From the NCBI GenBank assembly GCA_018713755.1, contig DVOG01000054.1:1-28719 (forward strand): 28,719 bases of DNA. The letters run 5' to 3'. The translations under genes and the position numbers were made by a program. Below the pieces are notes generated by a model. It worked only from the letters and a program-made list of their open reading frames with translations, did no database searches and was not told where the DNA came from. This document shows, one piece after another, positions 5,831-14,441 of the stretch; the first letter of the stretch is position 1; the number at the start of each line of letters is the position of its first letter. This DNA comes from Candidatus Spyradosoma merdigallinarum. Lineage in GTDB: Bacteria; Verrucomicrobiota; Verrucomicrobiia; Opitutales; UBA953.

Positions 5831-8290
5831 TTACTTGGCGTCGGCCTTCTCATCGTCTTCGCCGAGAACGACTTTGCAGATGCCGACGACTTCCTCGCCG
5901 GACTTCGCGTCGATGTTCATCAGGCGCACGCCCTGCGCGGCGCGGCCGGTGACGCGGATGTCCTTCACGGGAATGCGGATAGTCTGGCCGGTTTTCGTCA
6001 GCAGCATCGCCTGGTCGTCGTTCGTCACGGAAATCGCTCCCGCGACGCCGTAACGGTTCTTGATGGCGATGACGCCGCTCCCGCCGCGGTTCTGGATGCG
6101 GAAGACGGGGCCCTCTGCGTCGTCGTAAGGCGTGCGTTTTCCGATGCCGTTGCGCCCGGCGATGAGCAGCATGCACGCGGGATCGACGACTTCCATCGCG
6201 ACGACGGAATCGCCGTCCTTGAGCCGCATGCCGATGACGCCGGCGGCGGAGCGCCCGACGCTGCGCACGTCCGCCTCATTGAAGCGGATGGACATGCCTT
6301 TTTCGGAAATCATGACGATTTCGTCGTTCCCGCCGGTGAGTTTTACGGAGATGAGCTCGTCTCCTTCCTTCAGGCTGACGGCGATGATGCCGTTTTTGCG
6401 GCAGTTCTTGTATTCGGAAAGCGGCGTTTTCTTGATGATGCCGTTTTTCGTGCAGAAGACGACGTTGCGCGACTCGGAAAATTCCTTGATGCAAAGGACG
6501 GCGGCGAGTTTTTCGCCCTCCTGCATCGCGACGACGTTGGTCAGCGCGCGGCCTTTGGACGTGCGGCTGCCTTCGGGAATTTCATAAACTTTTTCGACGT
6601 AAACGCGGCCTGTGTTCGTGAAATACATCACCATGTCGTGCGCGTTCGCCGTAAAAATGTGTTCGATGAAATCATCGTCGTAGGTTTCCGCGCCGATGCG
6701 GCCTTTCCCGCCGCGGTTCTGCGACGGGATCTGCTTGGAGGCGGAGCGCTTGATGAACCCGTCGTGCGAAACCGTGATGAAGCAGCCGACGTTCGGCACG
6801 ATGTCTTCCATCGAAAATTCGCCTTCCGCCGGGCGGATTTCCGTCTTGCGCGGGGACGCGTATTTTTCGCCCATTTCGCGCAGTTCCTTTTTGACGATGC
6901 CGAGCAGTTTGCGTTCGTCGGCGAGCACGGCGCGGCATTCTTCGATGTAGCCCATGAGCTCGACGTATTCGGCTTCGATCTTGTCGATTTCAAGTCCCGT
7001 GAGCTGATACAGGCGCATGTCGAGAATCGCCTTGACCTGAATTTCGCTCAGTCCGTATTTCGACATGAGCTTCTGCGCAGCCTCGTCGCGGTCTTTCGAC
7101 GACCGAATGATGCGGACGAAATCGTCGAGGTTGCGGTAGGCGATTTTGAAGCCTTCGAGGATGTGCGCGCGGGCCTCCGCTTTGCGCAGGCGGAAGCGCG
7201 TGCGCCGCGTGATGACGTCGCGGCGGTGTTCGATGAAGCATTCGAGCATTTCGCGAATGTTCATCTGCTTCGGACGCGTGTGGTCGAGCGCGAGCAGAAT
7301 CGCGCCGAACGAAGATTCCAGCGCGGTGTGCTTGTAGAGCTTGTTCATCACGACGCGCTCGGACTCGCCGCGCTTCAGCTCGATGACGATGCGCGTGTTC
7401 GCGTCGGACTCGTTGCGCAGGTCGCGGACTTCCGTGAGCACCTTCTGATTCACGAGTTCCGCGATGCGTTTGACGAGCGCCTCGCGGTTGACGTTGTAGG
7501 GAATTTCCGTGATGACGATCTGCTCGAAGCCGTTCTTGATTTCCTCGACGTGCGCGACGCCGCGGACTTTCACGATCCCGCGGCCCGTGCGCAGATACTG
7601 CCGAATGCCGTCTGTGCCGCAGATGCAGCCGCCCGTCGGAAAGTCCGGACCCTTGACGATTTCCTCGATTTCCTCGAACGGGAGCAGCGGGTTGTCGATG
7701 AGGCGGCAGCAGACTTCGACGAGCTCGCCCAAGTTGTGCGGCGGAATGTTCGTCGCCATGCCGACGGCGATCCCGGTCGAGCCGTTGAGCAGCAGGTTCG
7801 GGAGCGCGCTCGGGAGCACGGTCGGCTCCGTGGTCGATTCCTTGTAGTTGGGCTGAAAATCGACGGTGTCCTCGTCGATGTCGCGCAGCAAATCTTCGGA
7901 GAGTTCCTGCAGGCGGCACTCGGTGTAACGGTAAGCCGCCGCGGAATCGCCTTCGATGGAGCCGAAATTGCCCTGCCCGTCCACGAGCGGATAGCGCATG
8001 ACCCAGTCCTGCGTCAAACGCACGAGCGTGTCGTAGACAGGGCTGTCGCCGTGCGGGTGATAATTTTTCAGCACTTCGCCGACGACGCCGGCGCATTTGT
8101 CGTAAGCGGTGTTGTGCCGCAGCCCTTCCCGCAGCATGGCGTAAAGCACGCGGCGCTGGACGGGCTTAAGCCCGTCGCGCGCGTCGGGAAGCGCGCGGGA
8201 AACGATGACCGACATCGAGTAATCGATGTAGGCGGTCTGCATAATGTCGGTGATGCTCGTCGGAGAAAGACGTTCGGATGTCGTGTCCAT
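5831..8290 (-). CDS. gyrA: DNA gyrase subunit A
   Basis: The 819-aa protein is the breakage-reunion subunit of gyrase, which adds negative supercoils to DNA. The N-terminal domain shows SRALPDARDGLKPVQRRVLYAM, then HPHGDSPVYDTLVRLTQ, where Ser83 and Asp87 keep E. coli numbering (quinolone-sensitive type residues). The catalytic Tyr122 is in AAYRYTECRL. The C-terminal beta-pinwheel includes the GyrA box QNRGGKG, which separates gyrase from topoisomerase IV ParC. It starts 48 nt after the gyrB stop, so the two are likely co-transcribed. Only one GTTCCC word was found in 2.46 kb, far fewer than in most neighbours. Confidence 0.98.
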   Translation of the reverse strand: MDTTSERLSPTSITDIMQTAYIDYSMSVIVSRALPDARDGLKPVQRRVLYAMLREGLRHNTAYDKCAGVVGEVLKNYHPHGDSPVYDTLVRLTQDWVMRYPLVDGQGNFGSIEGDSAAAYRYTECRLQELSEDLLRDIDEDTVDFQPNYKESTTEPTVLPSALPNLLLNGSTGIAVGMATNIPPHNLGELVEVCCRLIDNPLLPFEEIEEIVKGPDFPTGGCICGTDGIRQYLRTGRGIVKVRGVAHVEEIKNGFEQIVITEIPYNVNREALVKRIAELVNQKVLTEVRDLRNESDANTRIVIELKRGESERVVMNKLYKHTALESSFGAILLALDHTRPKQMNIREMLECFIEHRRDVITRRTRFRLRKAEARAHILEGFKIAYRNLDDFVRIIRSSKDRDEAAQKLMSKYGLSEIQVKAILDMRLYQLTGLEIDKIEAEYVELMGYIEECRAVLADERKLLGIVKKELREMGEKYASPRKTEIRPAEGEFSMEDIVPNVGCFITVSHDGFIKRSASKQIPSQNRGGKGRIGAETYDDDFIEHIFTANAHDMVMYFTNTGRVYVEKVYEIPEGSRTSKGRALTNVVAMQEGEKLAAVLCIKEFSESRNVVFCTKNGIIKKTPLSEYKNCRKNGIIAVSLKEGDELISVKLTGGNDEIVMISEKGMSIRFNEADVRSVGRSAAGVIGMRLKDGDSVVAMEVVDPACMLLIAGRNGIGKRTPYDDAEGPVFRIQNRGGSGVIAIKNRYGVAGAISVTNDDQAMLLTKTGQTIRIPVKDIRVTGRAAQGVRLMNIDAKSGEEVVGICKVVLGEDDEKADAK

Positions 8291-8338
8291 GATGTGTGGC
8301 TAAAAACTTGCGGTGATTCGTTTTCTGCGGGAACGCGC

Positions 8339-10918
8339 TCACACGTCGAGGTAAGACGTGTTCAGCGCGTTGTCCTCGATGAACTGGCGGCGCGGCGGGA
8401 CGTCGTCGCCCATCAGCATCGTGAAAACGCGGTTGGCTTCGGCGGCGTCCTCGATCGTGACTTTCAGGAAGCGCCGCGTCGCGGGATCCATGGTCGTTTC
8501 GAAAAGCTGCTTCGGGTTCATTTCTCCGAGCCCTTTATAGCGGCTGATCGTGAGGCCGCGGCGGCCGAGCTCCCGAATTTTCGCGATGAGCTCGAGCATG
8601 GAGCAAAGCGGGTAGCGCTTCGCCTCGCCGTTCCCGTCGGCCTCGCCTTCGATGAGCTCGTAGCGCGGCTCTTCGCTCGCGGCGAACTGGTTGACGTCGA
8701 GGCCGAGCTCCGCGAGCTGGCGGAGGATTTTCGTCATTTGCCCTGCTTCGTAGATTTCGTAGACGCTGACGCGCTGCTGCACCGTCCGCCCGTCTTCGCC
8801 GGAAACTTCGCGAATGTTCGTGACGGCGGTGACGTCTTCGACTTCCATCCGCGCGAAAAAGCTCAGGCGCTCGTCGTCGGAAAAAAGATATTCGAAGGTC
8901 TCGCTGTTGCCCGTGCGGATGCGCGCGAGGAATTTCGGGAGCTCCTGCGTTTCGCGCTTGTGCGTGTCGAGATACGCGGCGAGCGGGCATCCGTAGCGGA
9001 CGACGCCGCGGCCGAGCGTTTCGAGCCGCGCCATGCACTCGACGATTCTGTCGAGCGTTTCCGGCGCGAAGCGCTGGTTGTCGCGCTTGCGCAACAGGGA
9101 AATGTCTTCCGTGCCGAGCTTGAGCAGCATGGCGTTCATCTGCGCGTCGTTTTCGACGTATTGCTCTTTCTTTTTGCGCTTCACTTTGTAGAGCGGCGGT
9201 TGCGCGATGTAGACGTAGCCCGCGTCAATCAGCCCGCGCATGTGGCGGAAAAAGAACGTCAGCAGCAGCGTGCGGATGTGCGCGCCGTCGACATCGGCGT
9301 CCGTCATGATGACGATTTTGTGATAGCGCGCCTTTTCGATGTTGAATTTCGCCTCTTCGTCCTTCCCGCCTTCGCCGATGCCCGTGCCGAACGCCGTGAT
9401 CATCGCCTTGATTTCCGCGTTTTCGAGCATTTTGTTGAGGCGGACGCGCTCCACGTTGAGAATCTTCCCGCGCAAAGGCAGAATCGCCTGCGTGCGCCGA
9501 TCCCGTCCCTGTTTGGCGGAGCCGCCGGCGGAATCGCCCTCGACGAGATAGATTTCGCACTGCGAGGGATCTTTTTCCGAGCAGTCCGCCAGTTTCCCGG
9601 GAAGACCGCCGCCCTGAAGCGCGCCTTTGCGGACGGTTTCCCGCGCCTTGCGCGCGGCTTCGCGGGCGCGCGCGGCGTTCGCCGCCGCGGCGATGATCGC
9701 CTTCGCCGTCGCCGGTTCTTTTTCAAAAACGTATTTCAGGCCGTCTCCGACGACGGTCTGCACGATGCCCTCGACTTCCGGATTCGTCAGCCGCGTTTTG
9801 TTTTGCGACTGAAACTTCGGGTCGGGATGTTTGACGGAAATGACGGCGACCAGCCCTTCCTTCATGTCGTCCCCGGTCAGCTTCGGGTCCTTATCCTTGA
9901 TCAGGTTGTTCGCCTTCGCGTAATTGTTCACGACGCGGGTGAGCGCCGAGCGGAATCCGGAAAGGTGCGTCCCGCCTTCGGGGTTGTTGATCAGGTTCGT
10001 GTAGGCGTAGACGATTTCCGTGTATTTCCTGTTGTACTGAAGCGCGACGTCCACCGTCATTTTCGAAATTTTCTTCGCGGGATCGGGAACGAAATTTTTC
10101 GGCAGGACGACGGGCTTCGTCGGGTCGGTGATGTCGATTTCCGCCGTGATCAGAATCGGATTGCGGAAAAGCGTCTCTTCGCCGGAATTGAGGTAGGAAA
10201 CGTATTCGGAAAGCCCTTCTTTGTAATGGAACGTTTCCTTGTGCCCGCTCCGCTCGTCCTCGATGGAAATCGTGATGCCGGGAACGAGGAACGCGAGTTC
10301 CCGCAGCCGCCGCGCGAGCGTGTCGTATTTGAACTCCAGCACAGTGAAAATCTCAGGATCCGGAAGAAACGTGATTTTCGTTCCCGTCTTCTTCGTTTTC
10401 CCGAGCACGCGAATCGGCGTCGTCACCTCGCCGCGGCAAAACTGCATGTTATGCACTTCTCCGTCGCGGCAGACTTCCGCCTCGAAGAATTCCGAAAGCG
10501 CGTTCACGCACTTCGCGCCGACGCCGTTGAGCCCGCCGGAAACCTGATACGCGCCTTTCTCGAATTTCCCGCCCGCGTGAAGATTCGTCAGCACGAGCTC
10601 CAGCGTCGGAATTTTTTCCTCCGGGTGAATCGCAACGGGAATGCCGCGGCCGTTGTCCTCGACGGTGACGGAGCCGTTCCCGTGAATCGAGACTTTGATT
10701 TCGCTACAGAAGCCCGCGAGCGCCTCGTCGATGGAATTGTCGACGATTTCGTAAACGCAGTGGTGAAGCCCCGTTTCGTTCGTGTCGCCGATGTACATGC
10801 CCGGGCGTTCCCGCACGGCTTTCAGCCCTTTCAGGCGCTTGATGTCGGACGCGTCGTAGGACGCGTTGCCCTTGCTTTTCTGCCGCTGCTCGGCAGGTGT
10901 TTTTTCGCTGTCGCTCAT
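8339..10918 (-). CDS. gyrB: DNA gyrase subunit B
   Basis: The ATPase subunit of gyrase, 859 aa from the ATG at 10918 (MSDSEKTPAEQ). That start is chosen because the longer open frame adds 42 residues unlike the family. GHKL ATPase motifs are RPGMYIGD, EIVDNSIDEALAG, EDNGRGIPV and GGLNGVGAKCVNALS. The transducer has PEGGTHLSGF and QNKTRLTN. The TOPRIM domain has YLVEGDSAGGSAKQGRDR and MTDADVDGAHIRTLLL. About 160 residues between QPPLYK and SRYKGLGEMNP form an insert like that of gram-negative GyrB. No dnaA, dnaN or recF is visible nearby, so this is not the classic origin arrangement. It is followed closely by gyrA. Confidence 0.98.
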   Translation of the reverse strand: MSDSEKTPAEQRQKSKGNASYDASDIKRLKGLKAVRERPGMYIGDTNETGLHHCVYEIVDNSIDEALAGFCSEIKVSIHGNGSVTVEDNGRGIPVAIHPEEKIPTLELVLTNLHAGGKFEKGAYQVSGGLNGVGAKCVNALSEFFEAEVCRDGEVHNMQFCRGEVTTPIRVLGKTKKTGTKITFLPDPEIFTVLEFKYDTLARRLRELAFLVPGITISIEDERSGHKETFHYKEGLSEYVSYLNSGEETLFRNPILITAEIDITDPTKPVVLPKNFVPDPAKKISKMTVDVALQYNRKYTEIVYAYTNLINNPEGGTHLSGFRSALTRVVNNYAKANNLIKDKDPKLTGDDMKEGLVAVISVKHPDPKFQSQNKTRLTNPEVEGIVQTVVGDGLKYVFEKEPATAKAIIAAAANAARAREAARKARETVRKGALQGGGLPGKLADCSEKDPSQCEIYLVEGDSAGGSAKQGRDRRTQAILPLRGKILNVERVRLNKMLENAEIKAMITAFGTGIGEGGKDEEAKFNIEKARYHKIVIMTDADVDGAHIRTLLLTFFFRHMRGLIDAGYVYIAQPPLYKVKRKKKEQYVENDAQMNAMLLKLGTEDISLLRKRDNQRFAPETLDRIVECMARLETLGRGVVRYGCPLAAYLDTHKRETQELPKFLARIRTGNSETFEYLFSDDERLSFFARMEVEDVTAVTNIREVSGEDGRTVQQRVSVYEIYEAGQMTKILRQLAELGLDVNQFAASEEPRYELIEGEADGNGEAKRYPLCSMLELIAKIRELGRRGLTISRYKGLGEMNPKQLFETTMDPATRRFLKVTIEDAAEANRVFTMLMGDDVPPRRQFIEDNALNTSYLDV

Positions 10919-10950
10919 AATGAAAGATAAGGATGAAAAAGAATACGCAT

Positions 10951-10979
10951 ATTTTGCCGCCGGCGCGGGAGCATTGCAA
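10951..10979 (-). promoter_or_regulatory. Candidate promoter of gyrB-gyrA
   Basis: TTGCAA (10979-10974), a 17-nt spacer and CAAAAT (10956-10951) lie about 33 nt before the gyrB ATG in an AT-rich leader. An AT-rich TTATAATAATAAGG segment precedes it. Confidence 0.5.
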
Positions 10980-11042
10980 GCCTTATTATTATAATCTCGC
11001 GCGCGTGCGCGTGCGCGCGAAAAAACCTTCCCGCGAAGACGC

Positions 11043-11073
11043 AAAAAAAGCGCGTTCCCGCGGAAAAAAGCGC
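11043..11073 (-). terminator. Possible terminator of the LptF/LptG-type gene
   Basis: On the minus strand GCGC (11073-11070) and GCGC (11053-11050) can pair around an inner TTCC-GCG-GGAA stem and are followed by TTTTTTT. The stem is interrupted, so support is modest. It contains one GGGAACG word. Confidence 0.4.
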
Positions 11074-11108
11074 GGAAACGCGGAAACGAAAAGCTGCGCG
11101 CGGAAAAA

Positions 11109-12275
11109 TCAGGTTTTCGCGGCGCGGTAAAGCAGCGCGAAGCCGACCGCCTGATAAAGCACGTTCGGCAGCCAAATCAGAATGTCCGGACGCCATGCGG
11201 GATCTTCTATCCAGGAAACGAACGTCATCAGCAGGTAAAACATCAGCGCGAGCGCGAGCGCGATGCCGATGTTCACGAACGTTTCCGAGCGTGAAACGCG
11301 GATGCCCAGCGGAATGCCCAAAATCGCGAGCGAAAACACCGACACCGCCGACGTCAGGTAATTCTGAATCTGCAGCTGGACGGCGATGCGGTCGGCGGCG
11401 ACTTTTTCCGGCGGATCCGTCGCGGGATCGGCGCGCCAGCCTTCTTCCCGCAGCTGCATCAGCTCGTCAATCGTGAACCAGCGCAGTTTGCGGCGTTCCT
11501 TCGGCAGCGTGCCGTCGCCGAGAATTTGCCCGAGAGAAACGGAAATCGGCGCTTCCCCGATGCTCGAAAACCGAATCGCGAAATCTTTCACGGCGGCGGG
11601 ATCGCTGCGGGAACGCTCTTCCGTCGTCGCGTTTTTCAGCGTGATTTTCAGAAAATCGTCTTCGAAAGCCGACTGCGCCTCCGCGAAACGGATTTTCGCT
11701 TCCTCCGCGTGCGTGAAGCGCACGGGAACACCGTGCTCGTCAAGCTCCCAAAGCCAAAAATTCGTCAGCGCGTCGCCGGCGCGCCCGTCGGCGTAAATGG
11801 AAAATCCCGGGAACTCCCGAAACAGCGCCTTGGGCACGATGAGCCGCGTCGGCGATTCGCGGAACGTGCTTTTGAGCATCGTCTTGTACTGATTCGCCGC
11901 GCGCGGCGCCCAAAAGCAGTTGATGTAGCCGCTGAGCGCGACGCCGATCAGCGCCACGAGAAAAATCGGAGAAACGATGCGCCACAGATTCATGCCCGCG
12001 GACTTCATCGCGACGATTTCGTTGTTCGCGGAAATCCGCCCGAGCACGATCAGCACGCCCGTCAGCATTCCCAGCGGCATCGCGTAGGGAATCACGCTCA
12101 CGGAAATCAGCCCGACGAGCTCCACCACCGTCGGCATCGAAAGCCGCCCGTTCGCCAGCTCGCCGATCACCTGACGCAACACGTTGCCCGTGACGAGAAC
12201 GAAAATGAAAAGCCCCAGCGACAGCACGACCGCCGCCGCCACCTGAAGAAACAAATATCGGTTGAGAATTTTCAC
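11109..12275 (-). CDS. LptF/LptG-family permease (YjgP/YjgQ)
   Basis: A 388-aa inner-membrane protein matching the LptF/LptG family, which pairs with the LptB ATPase to extract lipopolysaccharide and send it to the outer membrane. It begins MKILNRYLFLQVAAAVVLSLGLFIFVLV, a typical first helix. Two more helices follow (about 50-75 and 100-120), with the motif MPLGMLTGVLIVLGRISANNEIVAMKSAGMNLWRI. A soluble beta-jellyroll-like middle covers about residues 130-290. Three C-terminal helices include ILGIPLGIRVSRSETFVNIGIALALALMFYLL. I cannot tell LptF from LptG and no partner gene is adjacent. It implies an outer membrane with LPS, in line with the autotransporter. It is transcribed away from the dihydroorotase-like gene. 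Confidence 0.88.
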   Translation of the reverse strand: MKILNRYLFLQVAAAVVLSLGLFIFVLVTGNVLRQVIGELANGRLSMPTVVELVGLISVSVIPYAMPLGMLTGVLIVLGRISANNEIVAMKSAGMNLWRIVSPIFLVALIGVALSGYINCFWAPRAANQYKTMLKSTFRESPTRLIVPKALFREFPGFSIYADGRAGDALTNFWLWELDEHGVPVRFTHAEEAKIRFAEAQSAFEDDFLKITLKNATTEERSRSDPAAVKDFAIRFSSIGEAPISVSLGQILGDGTLPKERRKLRWFTIDELMQLREEGWRADPATDPPEKVAADRIAVQLQIQNYLTSAVSVFSLAILGIPLGIRVSRSETFVNIGIALALALMFYLLMTFVSWIEDPAWRPDILIWLPNVLYQAVGFALLYRAAKT

Positions 12276-12286
12276 GCGCGCGCTTC

Positions 12287-12315
12287 AGAATCGTGCAAAG
12301 CGCAAAAAGCGTCAA
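12287..12315 (-). promoter_or_regulatory. Candidate promoter of the LptF/LptG-type gene
   Basis: TTGACG (12315-12310) and GATTCT (12292-12287) are 17 nt apart. The predicted start site would leave only about 5 nt of leader before the ATG. The -10 match is poor. Confidence 0.35.
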
Positions 12316-12388
12316 AACATTTTTCGCGGGAACGCCGTTTTTCCCGAAAAAAAAAAGCGGGCGTCTTGCGGGAACGCGAAAACAAGGT

Positions 12389-12417
12389 TTGTCTGCCGCG
12401 GTCCGAAAGGCTTAAAA
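12389..12417 (+). promoter_or_regulatory. Candidate promoter of the dihydroorotase-like gene
   Basis: TTGTCT (12389-12394), a 17-nt spacer and TTAAAA(T) (12412-12418) lie just upstream. The ATG is only about 15 nt after the -10 box, implying a leaderless or very short-leader mRNA. Confidence 0.5.
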
Positions 12418-12431
12418 TCGCGCCTTGATTT

Positions 12432-13718
12432 ATGAGCGCTTCAGACTGCATCCTCATCAGAAACGGCCGCATCGTCGATCCCGCCTCCGGGCGAGACGAA
12501 ATCGGAGACATCGCCGTCGCCGACGGAAAAATCGTTCCCGCGCTTTCCGCGGAGCAAGCGGCGCGCGCGCGCGTCGTCGACGCGGCGGGAACGGTCGTCG
12601 CCCCAGGATTCGTCGATCTGAATGCGCACATTTACCAGCCGGGAAAAACGGCGCGCGAAACTTTCGCCTCGGGAACCGCCGCCGCCGCCGCGGGCGGCTT
12701 CACGACGCTCGTCTGCACGCCCGACGAAAACATCTGCATCGACAACGCGGGAACGGTGCGGCTCATCCGGGAACTCGCCGACGCCGACGCCTGCGTCCGC
12801 GTCCTGCCCGCCGGCAACATCACGCTCGGCGGCAAAGGCGAATCGCTCGCTCCCGTCGGCGCGCTGAAAAAAGCCGGATGCGTCGCCATCACGGATTCCG
12901 TCGGCGGCCTCGTCAACAACGAAATCATGCGCTGCGCGCTCGACTATTCGAAAATGTTCGACATCGCCGTTTTCGACCATTGCCAGGATTCGAGCATGAC
13001 GGCCTCGGGCGTCATGCACGCGGGAACGGTCTCGCTGCGCCTCGGCCTGCGCGGGCTCCCGCGCGCCGCGGAAGACATCGTCGTTTCCAGCGACATTCTG
13101 CTGTGCGAAGCGACGCGCGCGCGGCTTCACCTGCAGCACATCAGCTCCGCCCGCTCCGTCGAACTCATCCGCGAAGCGAAAAAACTCGGCACGAAAATCA
13201 CCGCCGAGGTTTCCCCGCAGCACCTGCTGCTCACCGACGAAGACGTCGGCGACTACGACACGAACAAAAAAATCAACCCGCCGCTGCGCGCGGAGGCGGA
13301 CCGCCGCGCGCTCATCGCCGGGCTCAAGGACGGCACGATCGACGCCGTCGCCAGCGACCACTCGCCGCGCACGCCCACGGAAAAGGACTGCGAGTTCGAC
13401 TACGCGCCCTTCGGCGTGATTTCGCTCGAAACCGCGCTCGCCGTCGCGCTTGAAGCGCTTTACCGCAGCGGAGAAATGACGCTCCCGCAAATCGTCGAAA
13501 AACTTTCCCTCGCGCCCGCGAAAATCCTCGGCATTCCCGCGGGAACGCTTGCCGAAGGCGCGCCGGCGGACATCGTCGTATTCGATCCCGACGAAGCGTG
13601 GACGCCCCGCGCCGAAGCGCTGCGCTCCAACTCGAAAAACTGCGCCGTGCTCGGCAGAACGCTCCACGGGCGCGTCCGCCTCACGCTCTGCGGCGGAAAA
13701 ATCGTTTTCGAACGCTGA
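12432..13718 (+). CDS. pyrC: Dihydroorotase-family amidohydrolase with altered metal site
   Basis: A 428-aa member of the class I dihydroorotase family, the third step of pyrimidine synthesis (carbamoyl aspartate to dihydroorotate). Family features are VVAPGFVD, GGFTTLVCTP, FDHCQD (His183), LHLQHISSARS (His236), KINPPLR and ASDHSP (Asp309). The usual metal-binding start DxHxHxRxPG reads D62-L-N64-A-H66-I-Y68-Q-P-G here, so the first His is Asn and the substrate Arg is Tyr. The usual TDHAPH reads SDHSPR, replacing a conserved His by Arg313. It may be a non-catalytic dihydroorotase like the PyrC' partners of aspartate transcarbamoylase, or an amidohydrolase of another specificity. No pyrB is beside it. 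The family is sure, the activity is not. Confidence 0.8.
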   Translation: MSASDCILIRNGRIVDPASGRDEIGDIAVADGKIVPALSAEQAARARVVDAAGTVVAPGFVDLNAHIYQPGKTARETFASGTAAAAAGGFTTLVCTPDENICIDNAGTVRLIRELADADACVRVLPAGNITLGGKGESLAPVGALKKAGCVAITDSVGGLVNNEIMRCALDYSKMFDIAVFDHCQDSSMTASGVMHAGTVSLRLGLRGLPRAAEDIVVSSDILLCEATRARLHLQHISSARSVELIREAKKLGTKITAEVSPQHLLLTDEDVGDYDTNKKINPPLRAEADRRALIAGLKDGTIDAVASDHSPRTPTEKDCEFDYAPFGVISLETALAVALEALYRSGEMTLPQIVEKLSLAPAKILGIPAGTLAEGAPADIVVFDPDEAWTPRAEALRSNSKNCAVLGRTLHGRVRLTLCGGKIVFER

Positions 13719-13739
13719 GCGCGAGCGCATTCCCGCGCC

Positions 13740-14441
13740 TCAGAAAAACTTGCGGAAAAATTCCGGCGGCGCGCTGACGATTTCGACGCGTTCCCGCGTG
13801 CGCGGATGCTCGAACGCGAGCTTCCACGCGTGCAGCGCGAGCCGCGGCGCGCTGTTCCCGCGCCCGTAAACCGCATCGCCCAAAAGCGGATGCCCCATTT
13901 CCGCGAAGTGCGCGCGAATCTGGTTTTTCCTTCCCGTGAGCAGCGAAACTTTCGCCGAAGTCCAGCCGCGCCCGCGCCGGACGACTTCGTAGCGCGTCGC
14001 CGCGAAACGCGCGCGCAGCCCGAGCGCGGCGGCCTCCGCGCTCCCGACGCTGCGCACGCGGTAATTCTCGTCTTCCGCAAGAAACGACTCGACCGTTCCC
14101 GCGTCGTTTTCCAGCGCGCCTTCCGCGACGGCGAGATACGTCTTCTCGACGCCGCCGTTCCAGCGTTCGTGCATGCGTTCCCGAAACGCGAGCGACTTCG
14201 CGAGAACCAGGATTCCCGACGTTTCGCGATCGATGCGGTTGACGGCGAAAAGCTCCTTGCGGGAACGCGGATTCCCCTTGCGGAAAAAGCGCGTCATCAG
14301 CGTCAGCGCGTTCTTCTCGCGCTCGTAACGCGCGGGAACGCTCAGCAGCCCGGCGGGTTTTTCGACGACGACGAGATCCGCGTCCTCGAAGAGAATGACG
14401 ATGCCGCGCGGAAGATATTTTTTCGGCGGGGGCTTCGGCAT
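13740..14441 (-). CDS. RluA-family RNA pseudouridine synthase
   Basis: A 233-aa pseudouridine synthase that would isomerise uridine in rRNA or tRNA. Motifs are ILFEDADLVVVEKPAGLLSVPA, NRIDRETSGILVLAKS with catalytic Asp71, KTYLAVAEG, SLLTGRKNQIRAHFAEMGHPLLGDAVYG and LALHAWKLAFEHP. The residue before Arg in the usual HRLD is Asn here. There is no N-terminal S4 domain, so it resembles short RluA-type enzymes. The ATG shares one base with the fmt stop (TGATG), which implies translational coupling. The target uridine cannot be told from sequence. It converges with the dihydroorotase-like gene with only 21 nt between, and I see no terminator there. Confidence 0.9.
   Translation of the reverse strand: MPKPPPKKYLPRGIVILFEDADLVVVEKPAGLLSVPARYEREKNALTLMTRFFRKGNPRSRKELFAVNRIDRETSGILVLAKSLAFRERMHERWNGGVEKTYLAVAEGALENDAGTVESFLAEDENYRVRSVGSAEAAALGLRARFAATRYEVVRRGRGWTSAKVSLLTGRKNQIRAHFAEMGHPLLGDAVYGRGNSAPRLALHAWKLAFEHPRTRERVEIVSAPPEFFRKFF

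Noticed and set aside
4319..10930. A 2,203-codon open frame on the plus strand opposite typA-gyrA-gyrB
   Set aside because: It is the antisense shadow of three firmly identified genes. High GC and third-position bias remove stops from that frame; the protein has no family features and is rich in Arg, Asp, Val and Ala.
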